NCBI GenBank assembly: GCA_027924585.1
Contig: BSBM01000372.1
Location: forward strand, 31,180,001-31,244,000
DNA: 64,000 nt
Reading direction: 5' to 3'
From: Larix kaempferi
Lineage: Eukaryota > Streptophyta > Pinopsida > Pinales > Pinaceae
Within the stretch, counting starts at the first letter, position 1, and every line of letters starts with the position of its first letter. The notes beneath the pieces were generated by a model. That model saw only the letters and a program-made list of their open reading frames with translations. It was not told the origin of the DNA and did not search any database. Shown piece by piece: positions 24,369-34,122 of this stretch. Position numbers and translations under genes: made by a program.

Positions 24369-24523
24369 TAAATGTATTAATCTGTCCAAGACAGGGCCTC
24401 AGAACTGACCCAATGAATTCCAAGGATCAACAAGAGCCACCACACCCAAGTTTCTTGAGCCCAAAGAGGATTCTAACACCCACTATGGAATGCATGAAGT
24501 TCTAGCATAATTGCAGCAGTTGA

Positions 24524-25495
24524 GTGAATATTGTAGGAGGACCTTACCATTTGATCAATTCTTTATTGTCTCAAACAAGCTCAAAACGAGAGGAGGTAAC
24601 GGAACCCCTTTCAAATAAAGAATTGAATTATACCATAGTAAAAGTGTCCATTCCCACCTTTGATGGCTCATCCCAAAGTTATGCACATACTTGGGTACAA
24701 GAGTTAGATGTATATTTTCAGTTGAATCCAATGGTTGAAGAGGATGCTTTAAAAATGGTTATTCTGCATCTTGAGGGAGAAGCAAATGATTGGTGGTTCC
24801 ATGGGATTAAAACCTTGGGACATGATCATATCACATCATATGAAGAGTTTGTTGACAGGTTAGTGGAAATATTTGATCAGAAAAACCCTGAAATGCCTTT
24901 CAAGGAACTAGCGCAGTTAACGCAAATTGGAACCCCTGAGGAGTACATGTTGGAATTCCAAAAATTGTCAGTTATGGTGGCTAATATATCTATGGTTATA
25001 TTGGTATTAATCTTTACTGAAGGATTGGTTGAACCTTTGAAAGGTTTAGTTAAAGCTCACAAGCCTACCTCATTAAAAGATGCCATGAATTTGGCAAGAG
25101 ATCTGCAAAATGTGCTACCCAAGACAAAGTATCCTCCCAAGCCCAATTTTCCTCCCAAATTCAAATATGAAAAGAGACCATGGAAAAAATATTCATTTGG
25201 GAGAGACAAGAAAGAGGGACCAAGCAAGGAAGAAATTAGAAGAAAGAAACTATGTTTCCCATGTCATCAACCATGGGTACTGGGACATAAATGTGCTAAG
25301 GGGAAAGCACACTTCATTGACGTATTTTCTGATGATGAAGGGGACATGGAGGAAGAAGAACAACATGCAGCCCAAGAAGAGGGATATGACACAACAGAAG
25401 AAGATCATCCATTACCCGGAACAGGGAAGTTGGCAGTGCTATCGGAAGTGCCTCATTTTCACACCCTCCGATGCAAGGGAGTGGTACAAGGGTAG
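24524..25495 (+). pseudogene. Chromovirus-1 gag
   Basis: Retrotransposon Gag, the particle protein. The 323-residue frame has a Gag core (PTFDGSSQSYAHTWVQELDVYF, shortened here to its first part PTFDGSSQSY; then EGEANDWWFHGI and EEFVDRLVEIF). A Lys-rich stretch and the chromovirus-type zinc motif CFPCHQPWVLGHKC follow near residue 250, then an acidic tail (SDDEGDMEEEEQ). It ends at a TAG at 25493-25495, after which protease continues in the same frame two bases away. The stop may therefore be a decayed CAG. The ATG at 24524 is the first in frame; upstream codons show no Gag similarity I recognise. Confidence 0.8.
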
Positions 25496-27606
25496 AAGGT
25501 TTCGGTATTGGTAAATGGAGGAGCAACTCATAACTTCATTTATGCAGCCTTGGTGGAGAGGAGAAAGTTACCGACTGAAGCAATCGAAGGATTCACATTC
25601 ATCATTCCAGGTAACCATTCTATGGACTGCAACACATGGATTCCAAAGCTACAACTTACCATAGGAAATTACACCTTTACTAATAGCTTCTATGTGGTGA
25701 ATGTTGCTGATACAAATGTGGTTTTGGGAGTACAATGGTTGTACTCTATAGGATAACATACAATGAACTACCAAATACCTGAAATGAAGTTCAAATATTC
25801 AGAAGGAAAACATATTTTAGTGAGAGGAATGCACACCTATCCTAACCAAGTGGTGTCTTCCCACAGTATGAGGTCCATATTGAGACATGGGGACATTGAA
25901 TGGGATGCAGAATGTTTAATCACTTCCCCCAAACCAAGCATAAAGGTTGCAGAACATCCAAGGGAGATAAGGTAGCTAATGCACAAGTATGAGAGGGTTT
26001 TTGGAGACCTTCCTCCTGGAAGGCCACCTGACAGAGGAGTTGAACATCCCATTGTTTTGGAGGTAGGTACTTCACCTATCCAAATACCCCCATATAGACA
26101 CCCAAAAAGGTTCATATATGAGATTGAGAAGGCTATTAAAGAACTATTGGAATTGGGGCTCATCGGGACAAGCTCAAGTCCCTATGCTTCTTCAGTTGTC
26201 TTGGTGAAGAAAAAGGATAGAACCTTAAGGATGTGCATTGATTTTAGAGCCTTAAACAAAAAGACAATCAAGAATAGATATCCTATCCCTCAGATAGATG
26301 AGCTCATGGATGAGCTATTTGGAGCAAATATATTTCCCAAAATTGATCTTAGATCTGGTTACCATTAGATTTGAATGAAGGAGGAGGATGTGCATAAAAC
26401 TGCTTTCAGATGTCACTATGGTCATTTCGAATTTCTTGTCATGCCTTTTGGTTTGACCAATGCTCCAACAACCTTCCAATCATGCATGAACAAAATATTT
26501 TGCAAGCAGCTCTGTAAGTTTGTTTTGGTTTTATTTGATGATATTTTGATTTACAGTAAGACATGGGAGGAATATTTGCATCATTTAGAAGTTGTATTGA
26601 ACATCTTGAATGAACAATATTTGTTTGCTAAATTGTCCAAGTCTGAGTTTGGGTTGACAGAAATTTTGTATCTTGGGAACATCATTGGGAAAGATGGGGT
26701 AAAGGTGCAATTGGAGAAAATAAATTATATTCTTGAGTGGCCATCACCCAAGAACATCACTGAATTGAGGGGCTTTATTAGGATATGCACTTACTATAAA
26801 AAGTTTGCGAAGGGGCTTTCCAAATTGACTGCTCCTCTTACTGATTTGACCAAGAAGTATGCTTTCCAATGGGATGAAGAGGCTGAAAAGGCTTTCCAAA
26901 TAATGAAAGAGGTAATCAGTAGTTTTCCAGTACTTGCATTACCATATTTTTCTAAACCATTTGTTTTGGAATGTGATGCATCAGGGGAAGGCATAGGGGC
27001 GGTCCTAAAGCAAAATCAACACCCCATATCTTTTGAGAGCAAGAAATTGCAGCCATATGAGATGATCTACTCCATATATGACAAGGAAATGTTAGCCATC
27101 ATGCATGCCTTGGCCAAATTTAGACAATATCTGGTGGGGAACAAATTTGTGGTCAAAACTGATCATAACAGTTTAAAGCATTTCCTTACACAAAACGATC
27201 TCAATGAAAGGCAACAAAAATGGGTAAGTAAGATTCAAGCTTTAGGTTTTGACACTGAATATGTAAAAGGGAAGAATAATATTGTAGCAAATGCATTGTC
27301 TAGGAGACCCTCATTTTCCCTTATGAAAATTTCAAAAGATTGGAAATATGTGCTAATAGTAGAGTATGTCAAAGATAGATTTGTTTGTGAATTGTTAGAA
27401 GGGGCCAAGAGATATGATAGGTACAAGATATTGAATGGACTAATTTACTATACATACCAAATATAGTTAGTTCATGGTTCAAATTTAAAGCACAAAATCT
27501 TAAAGGAAGCTCATGATTCTCCTTTAGCCGGCCATCCTGGTTTCTTTAAAACATATAGGCAGCTAAGACAGAGGTTCTCTTGGAAAGGTTTGAAGGAAGA
27601 TGTTTT
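25496..27606 (+). pseudogene. Chromovirus-1 protease, reverse transcriptase, RNase H and start of integrase
   Basis: Continuous similarity to gypsy Pol in one frame, broken by stops at 25754-25756, 25973-25975, 26366-26368, 26372-26374 and 27464-27466. The protease motif reads VNGGATHNFI: the catalytic Asp is Asn (codon AAT at 25514-25516). RT shows [30 protein letters not shown] and the FDDILIYSK active site. RNase H shows ECDASGEGIGAVL and ends ANALSRRPS. The integrase zinc finger begins at LAGHPGF and is cut at 27606 by the Copia-like LTR. It would copy and integrate the element but is clearly dead. Confidence 0.88.
27602..27606. repeat. Target-site duplication GTTTT, left copy
   Basis: GTTTT precedes the LTR start at 27607 and recurs at 57965-57969 after the other LTR. 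One copy joined to the right flank keeps the integrase zinc-finger frame open. Confidence 0.9.
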
Positions 27607-28211
27607 TGTTAAGATTTAATATGCTAAGACAGAAAATAGCAGCATTACATTCCATTTCACAATAATAGCATATACAGGATCACTGAAGAAACAACAAGCA
27701 TAGCATAAACACAAGAGACAGAGATTTATCCTGGGAAACCCTCATGGGGTAGAAAACCCAGCAAAGCTTCCTCAATATAGATGACCAGCAATATACAAAG
27801 ATGAAACCCTGAGACATGATCTCCTCCTCCACAATAGCAGACCTCTCCTCCACAAGTGCGCTATCCTCAAGTGAGTGAATGTGTATAATGAGGAACACAC
27901 CTCCTCTATTTATACACTACTCTGATATGTATTTTACACAAGTACATGTAGGCTCGTATTTAACCATTAGGTTAAATACCCCATTATAACTGACTGGGCC
28001 GACCCCCACATGGTGGGTCTAATAACCCTTTGACCCATATAACACATACAGGGCCGACCCCCACTAGGGAAGTCTAATAACCCAAGTTTCCACATTCCGA
28101 CGGAGGAATAAACATCTCTGGATATACAATAAGATCTTCACGGAGGAATGAAACATCTCCGGAATAATAAAGTACAAATATAATATTCTTTAAAGTTACA
28201 ATATCTCAACA
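27607..28211 (-). repeat. Copia-like LTR, left (3' LTR in sense)
   Basis: It runs TGTTAAGATT to ATCTCAACA on the plus strand. The TATA box on the minus strand is TATAAATAG at about 27906-27914. Two GGCCGACCCC...GTCTAATAACCC units lie upstream of it (about 27998-28027 and 28051-28081). Differences from the right LTR were seen near 27808, 28088, 28118 and 28193. Confidence 0.92.
27887..27914 (-). promoter_or_regulatory. TATA box with imperfect hairpin (left LTR)
   Basis: The minus-strand TATAAATAG overlaps a stem formed by AATGAGGA (27887-27894) and TCCTCTATT (27902-27910), with one unpaired base and a 7-base loop. It sits at the same place as the perfect hairpins of Copia-1 and Copia-3. Confidence 0.55.
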
Positions 28212-28220
28212 CTCCCCCTT
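28212..28220 (-). other. Polypurine tract of the Copia-like element
   Basis: The minus strand reads AAGGGGGAG directly against the LTR terminus, the normal plus-strand primer position. Confidence 0.85.
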
Positions 28221-28429
28221 AACGAGAAGGATATTATAACAGCATCTGCATGAGCAAGGAGTCATCAACATCATACATGATACATCTATAAATCATTGGA
28301 AGCTTTCTCAACATCATCAGTAACTCAAGCAGTTACTGGAACATCTTCAATACTGGAACATCAACATCTTCAGTACTGAGTCTTTATCTTCTGCAGCACT
28401 CGAACAACTACAGCAACATCAACATCTGG

Positions 28430-28815
28430 ATCCTCACGATCATCAGCATCATCATCTCACGATCATCAACATCATCATCACACGATCATTAGCATCGTCA
28501 TCAGCATCACGATCATCAGCATCGTCATCACACGATCATCAGCATCGTCATCACACGATCATCAGCATCGTCATCACATGATCATCAGCATCGTCATCAC
28601 ACGATCATCAGCATCGTCATCACACGATCATCAGCATCGTCATCACATGATCAGTAGCATCGTCATCTAGATCATCACGATCAGCAGCATCGTCATCTAG
28701 ATCATCACGATCAGCAGCATCGTCATCTAGATCATCACGATCAACATCAGCGTCATCTAGATCATCACGATCATCACAATCAACAACATCGTCATCTAGA
28801 TCATCACGATCAACA
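28430..28815. repeat. Short tandem arrays, 24-bp and 30-bp units
   Basis: From about 28480 to 28655 the unit is near 24 bp and contains ACGAT and ATCGT arms around CATCAGC. From about 28656 to 28815 the unit is 30 bp (CGTCATCTAGATCATCACGA, then a CAGCAG-type link) with the palindrome ATCTAGAT. The translated Asp-rich frame on the minus strand is a by-product of the repeat. Confidence 0.8.
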
Positions 28816-29040
28816 ACATCATCAATACAAGTATCCTCATCAATACAAGTATACACCTCATCAATACAAGTATCCTCATCAATACAAGTATACACGTCAG
28901 CAATACAAGTATCCTCATCAATACAAGTATACACATCAGCAATACAAGTATCCTCATCAATACAAGTATACATATCATCAATACAAGTATACATATCATC
29001 AATACAAGTATCCTCATCAATACAAGTATACACAATAGCA
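28816..29040. repeat. CAATACAAGTAT tandem array
   Basis: About a dozen copies of CAATACAAGTAT alternate with linkers of the CCTCAT and ACAC types, giving higher-order units of about 36-39 bp. The open minus-strand frame (Cys-Ile-Asp-Glu-Asp-Thr repeats) follows from the unit length being a multiple of three. Confidence 0.8.
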
Positions 29041-29059
29041 GCATACCCTGCAACACACA

Positions 29060-29470
29060 AGATCCAATTACGGGATGATCAATCCCTCTCACTTTAGGAC
29101 ATAGGTCCAAGGATGATACAATCCTGATCCGCTTACGGGATGATCAGTCCCTCTCGGTTTAAGACAACTCTCATGTCTATGGATGATGCAATCCAGATCA
29201 ACTTACGGGATGATCAATCCTTATCACTTTAAGACACCTCACCATGTCTAGGGACGAGGCAATCCCAATCTATTTACAGGATGATTAGTCCTTATCACTT
29301 TAAGACATCTCACCATGTCTAGGGACGAGGAAATCCCAATCTATTTACAGGATGATTAGTCCTTATCACTTTAATACATCTCACCATGTCTAGGGACGAG
29401 GAAATCCCAATCTATTTACATCATGATTAGTCCTTATCACTTTAATACATCTCACCATGTCTAGGGACGA
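29060..29470. repeat. ~65-71-bp minisatellite, left part
   Basis: Units contain GGATGATCAATCC-like cores and GACA...TGTC arms (CTCACCATGTCTAGGGACGA). Spacing is about 65-71 bp. The array is split by the chromovirus dimer and resumes at 52727 in register. Confidence 0.8.
29466..29470. repeat. Target-site duplication GACGA, left copy
   Basis: GACGA precedes the first LTR of the dimer. The matching copy is at 52727-52731 after the third LTR. Confidence 0.92.
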
Positions 29471-32400
29471 TGTCACATACCCCAATTTTATTAAAATAAT
29501 GTAATTATTTTTAATATTCCTGAGAACATTATGTTAAATTTAATGCTAAGTAGGAATGGATGACTCAGCAGAGTCTCCAAAAAAGGAATGTAAATTCTGA
29601 ATAATTATTATTAATAAATAAATTATGGAGACAACAGCATGGGAGAGCTGTTAAAAGAGGTTACTGGTCTAACTGGTGGATGGAATTAGGTGGAAGGACA
29701 AAAGACAAGTGGCAGCATCCTCAAACACTTCCTGAGTTGCAGGTGGCAACTTCCCTATATTTTGGGGTCATGATTCCCCAAGAAAGTGGAATCTGAGCAG
29801 GTGGCTCATTAATGACAGTTAGCCCAACTAAGACCTAGGCAATCTTTTAAATACTACTCAATGAACTGAGTTGGGGGTTCAGCAATTGTTCTAGAGGGAG
29901 AATACATTCAGGTGAATGCTATTCAGGAGTCCCATTGAGGAAGTGGGAAAATAGTAAGGAAGTGTTTTGAGCAGGAAGTTGCAGTAACTTGGTTCCAGTA
30001 TAGTTGTTTTGGCTGAGGGAATTATTTGACCGTACTTAGATTCCAGCCAGTTAGACCAGAGCAAGCTCGGGGGTCCTGAGAAGTGCTGTCTGGGCACTCT
30101 CCAGGAATTGGTAGGGAGGAACAGCCTCCCATTGCTGTTATTGTCTACCATAGTTACAGGTTCTGTCACTCTTCCTGTTGTTGGTTTAATTTAGTTTCAT
30201 ATGAGATATTCTAGCACAGCTATGTTTTGACTGTTTTCAACTTCAGTAAATCAGTCTCAGTACTTTCTTTTAGTATAAATTTCAGAATGCAGATGTTGTA
30301 GAAAATTCCTATTTGTATTTAAATGGAGTATTTATCTTATACAGAACCTAGTTGTTACTGTTACAGTTAACAATACCAAGTTTATGCATATTCTAGAATT
30401 TCTGTTATTTGTTAAATAATAGACAGAAATGTTAAACAGTAGATATTCCAGATTTATAGCTATTAACAATCATAAGAACAAATCTAGATAAATCTTAGTT
30501 TTACTTCGAGTTATTTTCCTGTTAGAGTAAGCTACCTGTATATATATATATATATATATATTGCATATTTCAGTTAACTTTAGTTTCATGTCATTCTTTT
30601 ATCGAGTTAACAGATAAACAACACTTATCTTAAGGTATTGTTCTTACTCAGAACATGTTTACAGTTGTTGATTAACTGAAGGGGCGACTGTGATAATATT
30701 TCATTGTTACCAGCTTCCACATAATATCAAACATTTACACAGTAGTCAAGTACAAACACTAGCAACTGTAGATTATTATTTTTCCTTCTATCTAGTTTTA
30801 GAACACAGTAATCATGTCATTATAATAGAAATAACAGAGTTGTTTTTAAACAAATCAAACATATTAATACAACAGAGAAACAGTCGACGAACGCAACCAT
30901 CATTGGCTGTTACAAACCATCCTAATTTATACACAGTAATAATATTTAATCAATTTAAATGTCTCTCTTGGAGTTTTCTCAAAAACCTACACGGCCGTAG
31001 CCATACAATAACTCTACAACAGACTTAAAAATAAATGAAGGATGCCTTATATGGTAGACAGACTTATAGTATCTTATTACATAGTCTATGTTTATATTAT
31101 TCTACTCACAGTGTTGTTTAATAACAATACAAGAATCGAAATAAACATTGTTACAATTCATTCCCGGTCGCTATCTAGTTAACAAACTCCACATATATAG
31201 GTTGAACACAAAACAGAACCCCATTTCGCCAGAACCACCCTATGATTATAACTATTACAGGCACAGTCGATAAACTTTCACCATGTTCTATCTAACTTTT
31301 CCAATAGAATAAAAACGCAGAGAGATAATTTAGGGTTTCATTTATAAACAGAGTTATCATCCATTGCACGTACTGAAGAATACATCTATCCATACATTCC
31401 AAACACATTCTAATAATTTAACAAAACATAAACACGACCATACCAGGCCCAGTATATATTAAGTATAAATATCATATGGCGAGGTTAAAAACCCCATGCT
31501 CAGCCATTACAAAGTACAACAACCGAAACCCTGGCCTCATAAGTCTTGGCCGTGAATGGCTCTCCATAAACTTAACAGGGTTTCAACCCCATTTCATTCA
31601 AACAAAACAACTTCATACATATGACTGCACCTACAAACATCAGGTCGATAATGACCTCAACACACAGGAGTTGCCCTCCGAGACACAACCCTAACCACTA
31701 AAACCAGCAAAGGAAGAGACAGCCGTGGATAACCAGGCTTACCCGGAGGAGCCTACGTGGGTGACAAAGTCCTGTACACCATCAAGAGCCGCGTGACCTG
31801 TTAAATAACAAATGCCGAGGGTTTTAGTCACCACTTTGAATGCAGAGAATAGAATTAGAAATGTAAATATAATTAATGATTATAAAACATAAAGACTGTA
31901 AAAAAAAGACTGTGATTTATCTTACCGAGACATGGAGGAAGTTAACAGTGGACAATCGGTAGCTACAAGCTGAACAAACAGAGAAGCCCCATCATCTTCA
32001 TCAGATGGGTGAGCAAAAGAAACTATCATAACATTCTTGACAGCCGAGACAAGGTAACAGTTCCCAACGAAACCCTCACGCTGGGATTGAACCAGTCAAG
32101 AAGCAAACCCAAAGCCCAATTGCATCAACCCTCTCATAACCTAAAGACATTACCGAAACCCTATCTCATACCCACACCAGCACAGTGACGAACTGTAAAT
32201 AGCTGGGACTTAAACCTATAATGAGCAACGAGACCACGAAGCAGTAAAACTATAGCAGACGCTATCACCAGAGCCGAGGACATACCCTATTGCCGAATGG
32301 AACCACGAGGCCATAACCACCACACTCTGCACATTGTTACAGTGCCTTCATTACAAAACTCAGACAGGGAGGGTTTCATCCTTAGGACCCGAGCCCGAAG

Positions 32401-33954
32401 GCAACTACAATAACCTGTAGGGTTTCGATAGCAGCTTATATATCGCCCATCACATGGAGGAGATTCAACCACGTAGCACACAAATACATCAACGTAATAT
32501 GGGTCGAGATTATATAGTTCAAATTGCAATCCAAATCATTATACACCGATTCCAAATCATTTCATATATAAGTCAAACGTATAAGATAACAAATGATATA
32601 TAATCATTTGGCATATAGTGCATGCCCTGCAGATGAATCGTCGAAAATCCCAAGCGCTTGGAATGTATAATCACTACAATGATATAAATAAGAGTTAGTC
32701 AACATCACATATGGATTATTCCATAACTTAATAGGGTGGATAATACCTTAATATATTTTGGTTATAAATCTTATCCATGGTAAGGGAAAAACATTAGGAC
32801 TATGACAAAATCAAGTTAATGCACATTTACAATGAAACCAGGGCATAGGTTAATGTCATTAGCATATCACTTTACACAAGGTGGTGGTCAACTTCAACCC
32901 TAGAGTTTTCTCTATGGCCTAGTATGATAAATACAACCATAACACTATATTGAATATAAAGTTTTCCAATGTATGGAATATTATGATTATTGCACAATCA
33001 TTATATTATATATATAAATTAATACCAAGCCATAGATTAATGCCATAGTCATATTACATTTCTATGTTCATATAAGTACCAAGGTAGTCAACCTTCAAAT
33101 GAAAATGCCTCGTTATTTAATACTTGAAATGTTACCAAGTCTTTAAGACAATATATACATTGCCATTATATACTATCATCAGAATTGCTACCAATACTAT
33201 TGTTAACAGTAACAATTTGAAAAATAAACCTCTATTATTAAGATGTTGAAATAGAGCTTCATCTACAGGTTTACATCGTAAAGATAGTTAAAATCAAGGC
33301 ACCGTCAGGTAACATAAGTTAAACTCTAAGTGGACATTGGACTTCGATGCATAGGATTATATTGAAACAACGCTAGAGGCGTCACCTTCTCAACTCGCAT
33401 TATCAATGCATGAACAAAACAGTAGTCACCGGTATTAAGTTGACAACAGGTCACATGATGCAAAGACACTTTATACAGCCAAAAATTCTGATATCACAAT
33501 TGTTTCATTGTTAGTTACAACAGTAACATAGCATAATAATCATAAAAACATAATTATAACTGAGACAATGTAAATCTTCGTAACACTTGACGATACTAGC
33601 TGAATAAGAAATATCATGACGATCATTAAGTTTTGAAGTATAGGGAGTATTGATGCTCACCAAGTTTTACATACAGTGATCCTTACTTCACTGGCGCACC
33701 TGAGAAACAAAAGACGACGTATGCATTAGCTCGTAAGCTAAGTAAGCCAGTCAACTACGACTAGCTCTTCCCTTGCGGTTCAAAACAAAACAGTCATTAA
33801 TTACAATCACCGAAATCAAAGCTTTAATAAAACAGGGTCTTTAAACAGTTTATGTTAGTTATTTAAATTAAAACAATATCAGAAATACTACCTAATTAAC
33901 ATTTATTGTTACGAATAAAAATTTTAAATTTTTCAGAAATAACGGGTTCTGACA
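29471..33954 (+). repeat. Chromovirus-2 LTR 1 (4484 bp)
   Basis: It starts TGTCACATAC and ends GGTTCTGACA. Compared with LTR 3 it has (TA)11 instead of (TA)12 at about 30539-30560, and T, T, A, T at 29871, 30004, 31755 and 32965 instead of C, C, G, G. Short open frames inside it (for example 30690-31028 and 32287-32529) recur in all LTRs but resemble no protein known to me. Confidence 0.95.
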
Positions 33955-33956
33955 TG

Positions 33957-33968
33957 TGGTATCAGAGC
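33957..33968 (+). other. Primer-binding site, body 1
   Basis: TGGTATCAGAGC lies two bases after the LTR end and matches the 3' end of initiator-Met tRNA. Confidence 0.92.
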
Positions 33969-34122
33969 CAGATTCAGACACTAGGCCTGGATGTGACTCC
34001 ACTAAACTTCCGCAAACAGCGATCATAAAAGAAGATTTTGTTTTATTTATAAAATACTAACATATATTTCGGTTTCATGTACAGTACAGAAAAATTCTCT
34101 TTTCTGAATTTTTCAGACAGAT

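Noticed and set aside
28620-29060. Asp/Cys-rich 146-residue protein
   Set aside because: It is a translation of three different short repeats and changes composition exactly at array borders.
28430-29470. Possible CRISPR array (short regular repeats)
   Set aside because: Whole units repeat in tandem without unique spacers, and the context is a plant retrotransposon.
30539-30560. TATATA run as the LTR TATA box
   Set aside because: It is a length-variable (TA)11-12 microsatellite with no other core-promoter features around it.
30690-31028. 112-residue frame found three times (also 40076-40414 and 49462-49800)
   Set aside because: It recurs only because it lies in the LTR. It has no domain, and no codon-level constraint can be judged from near-identical copies.
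32287-32529. 80-residue minus-strand frame in each chromovirus-2 LTR
   Set aside because: It is a short antisense LTR frame with no domain. Its threefold presence reflects LTR duplication.
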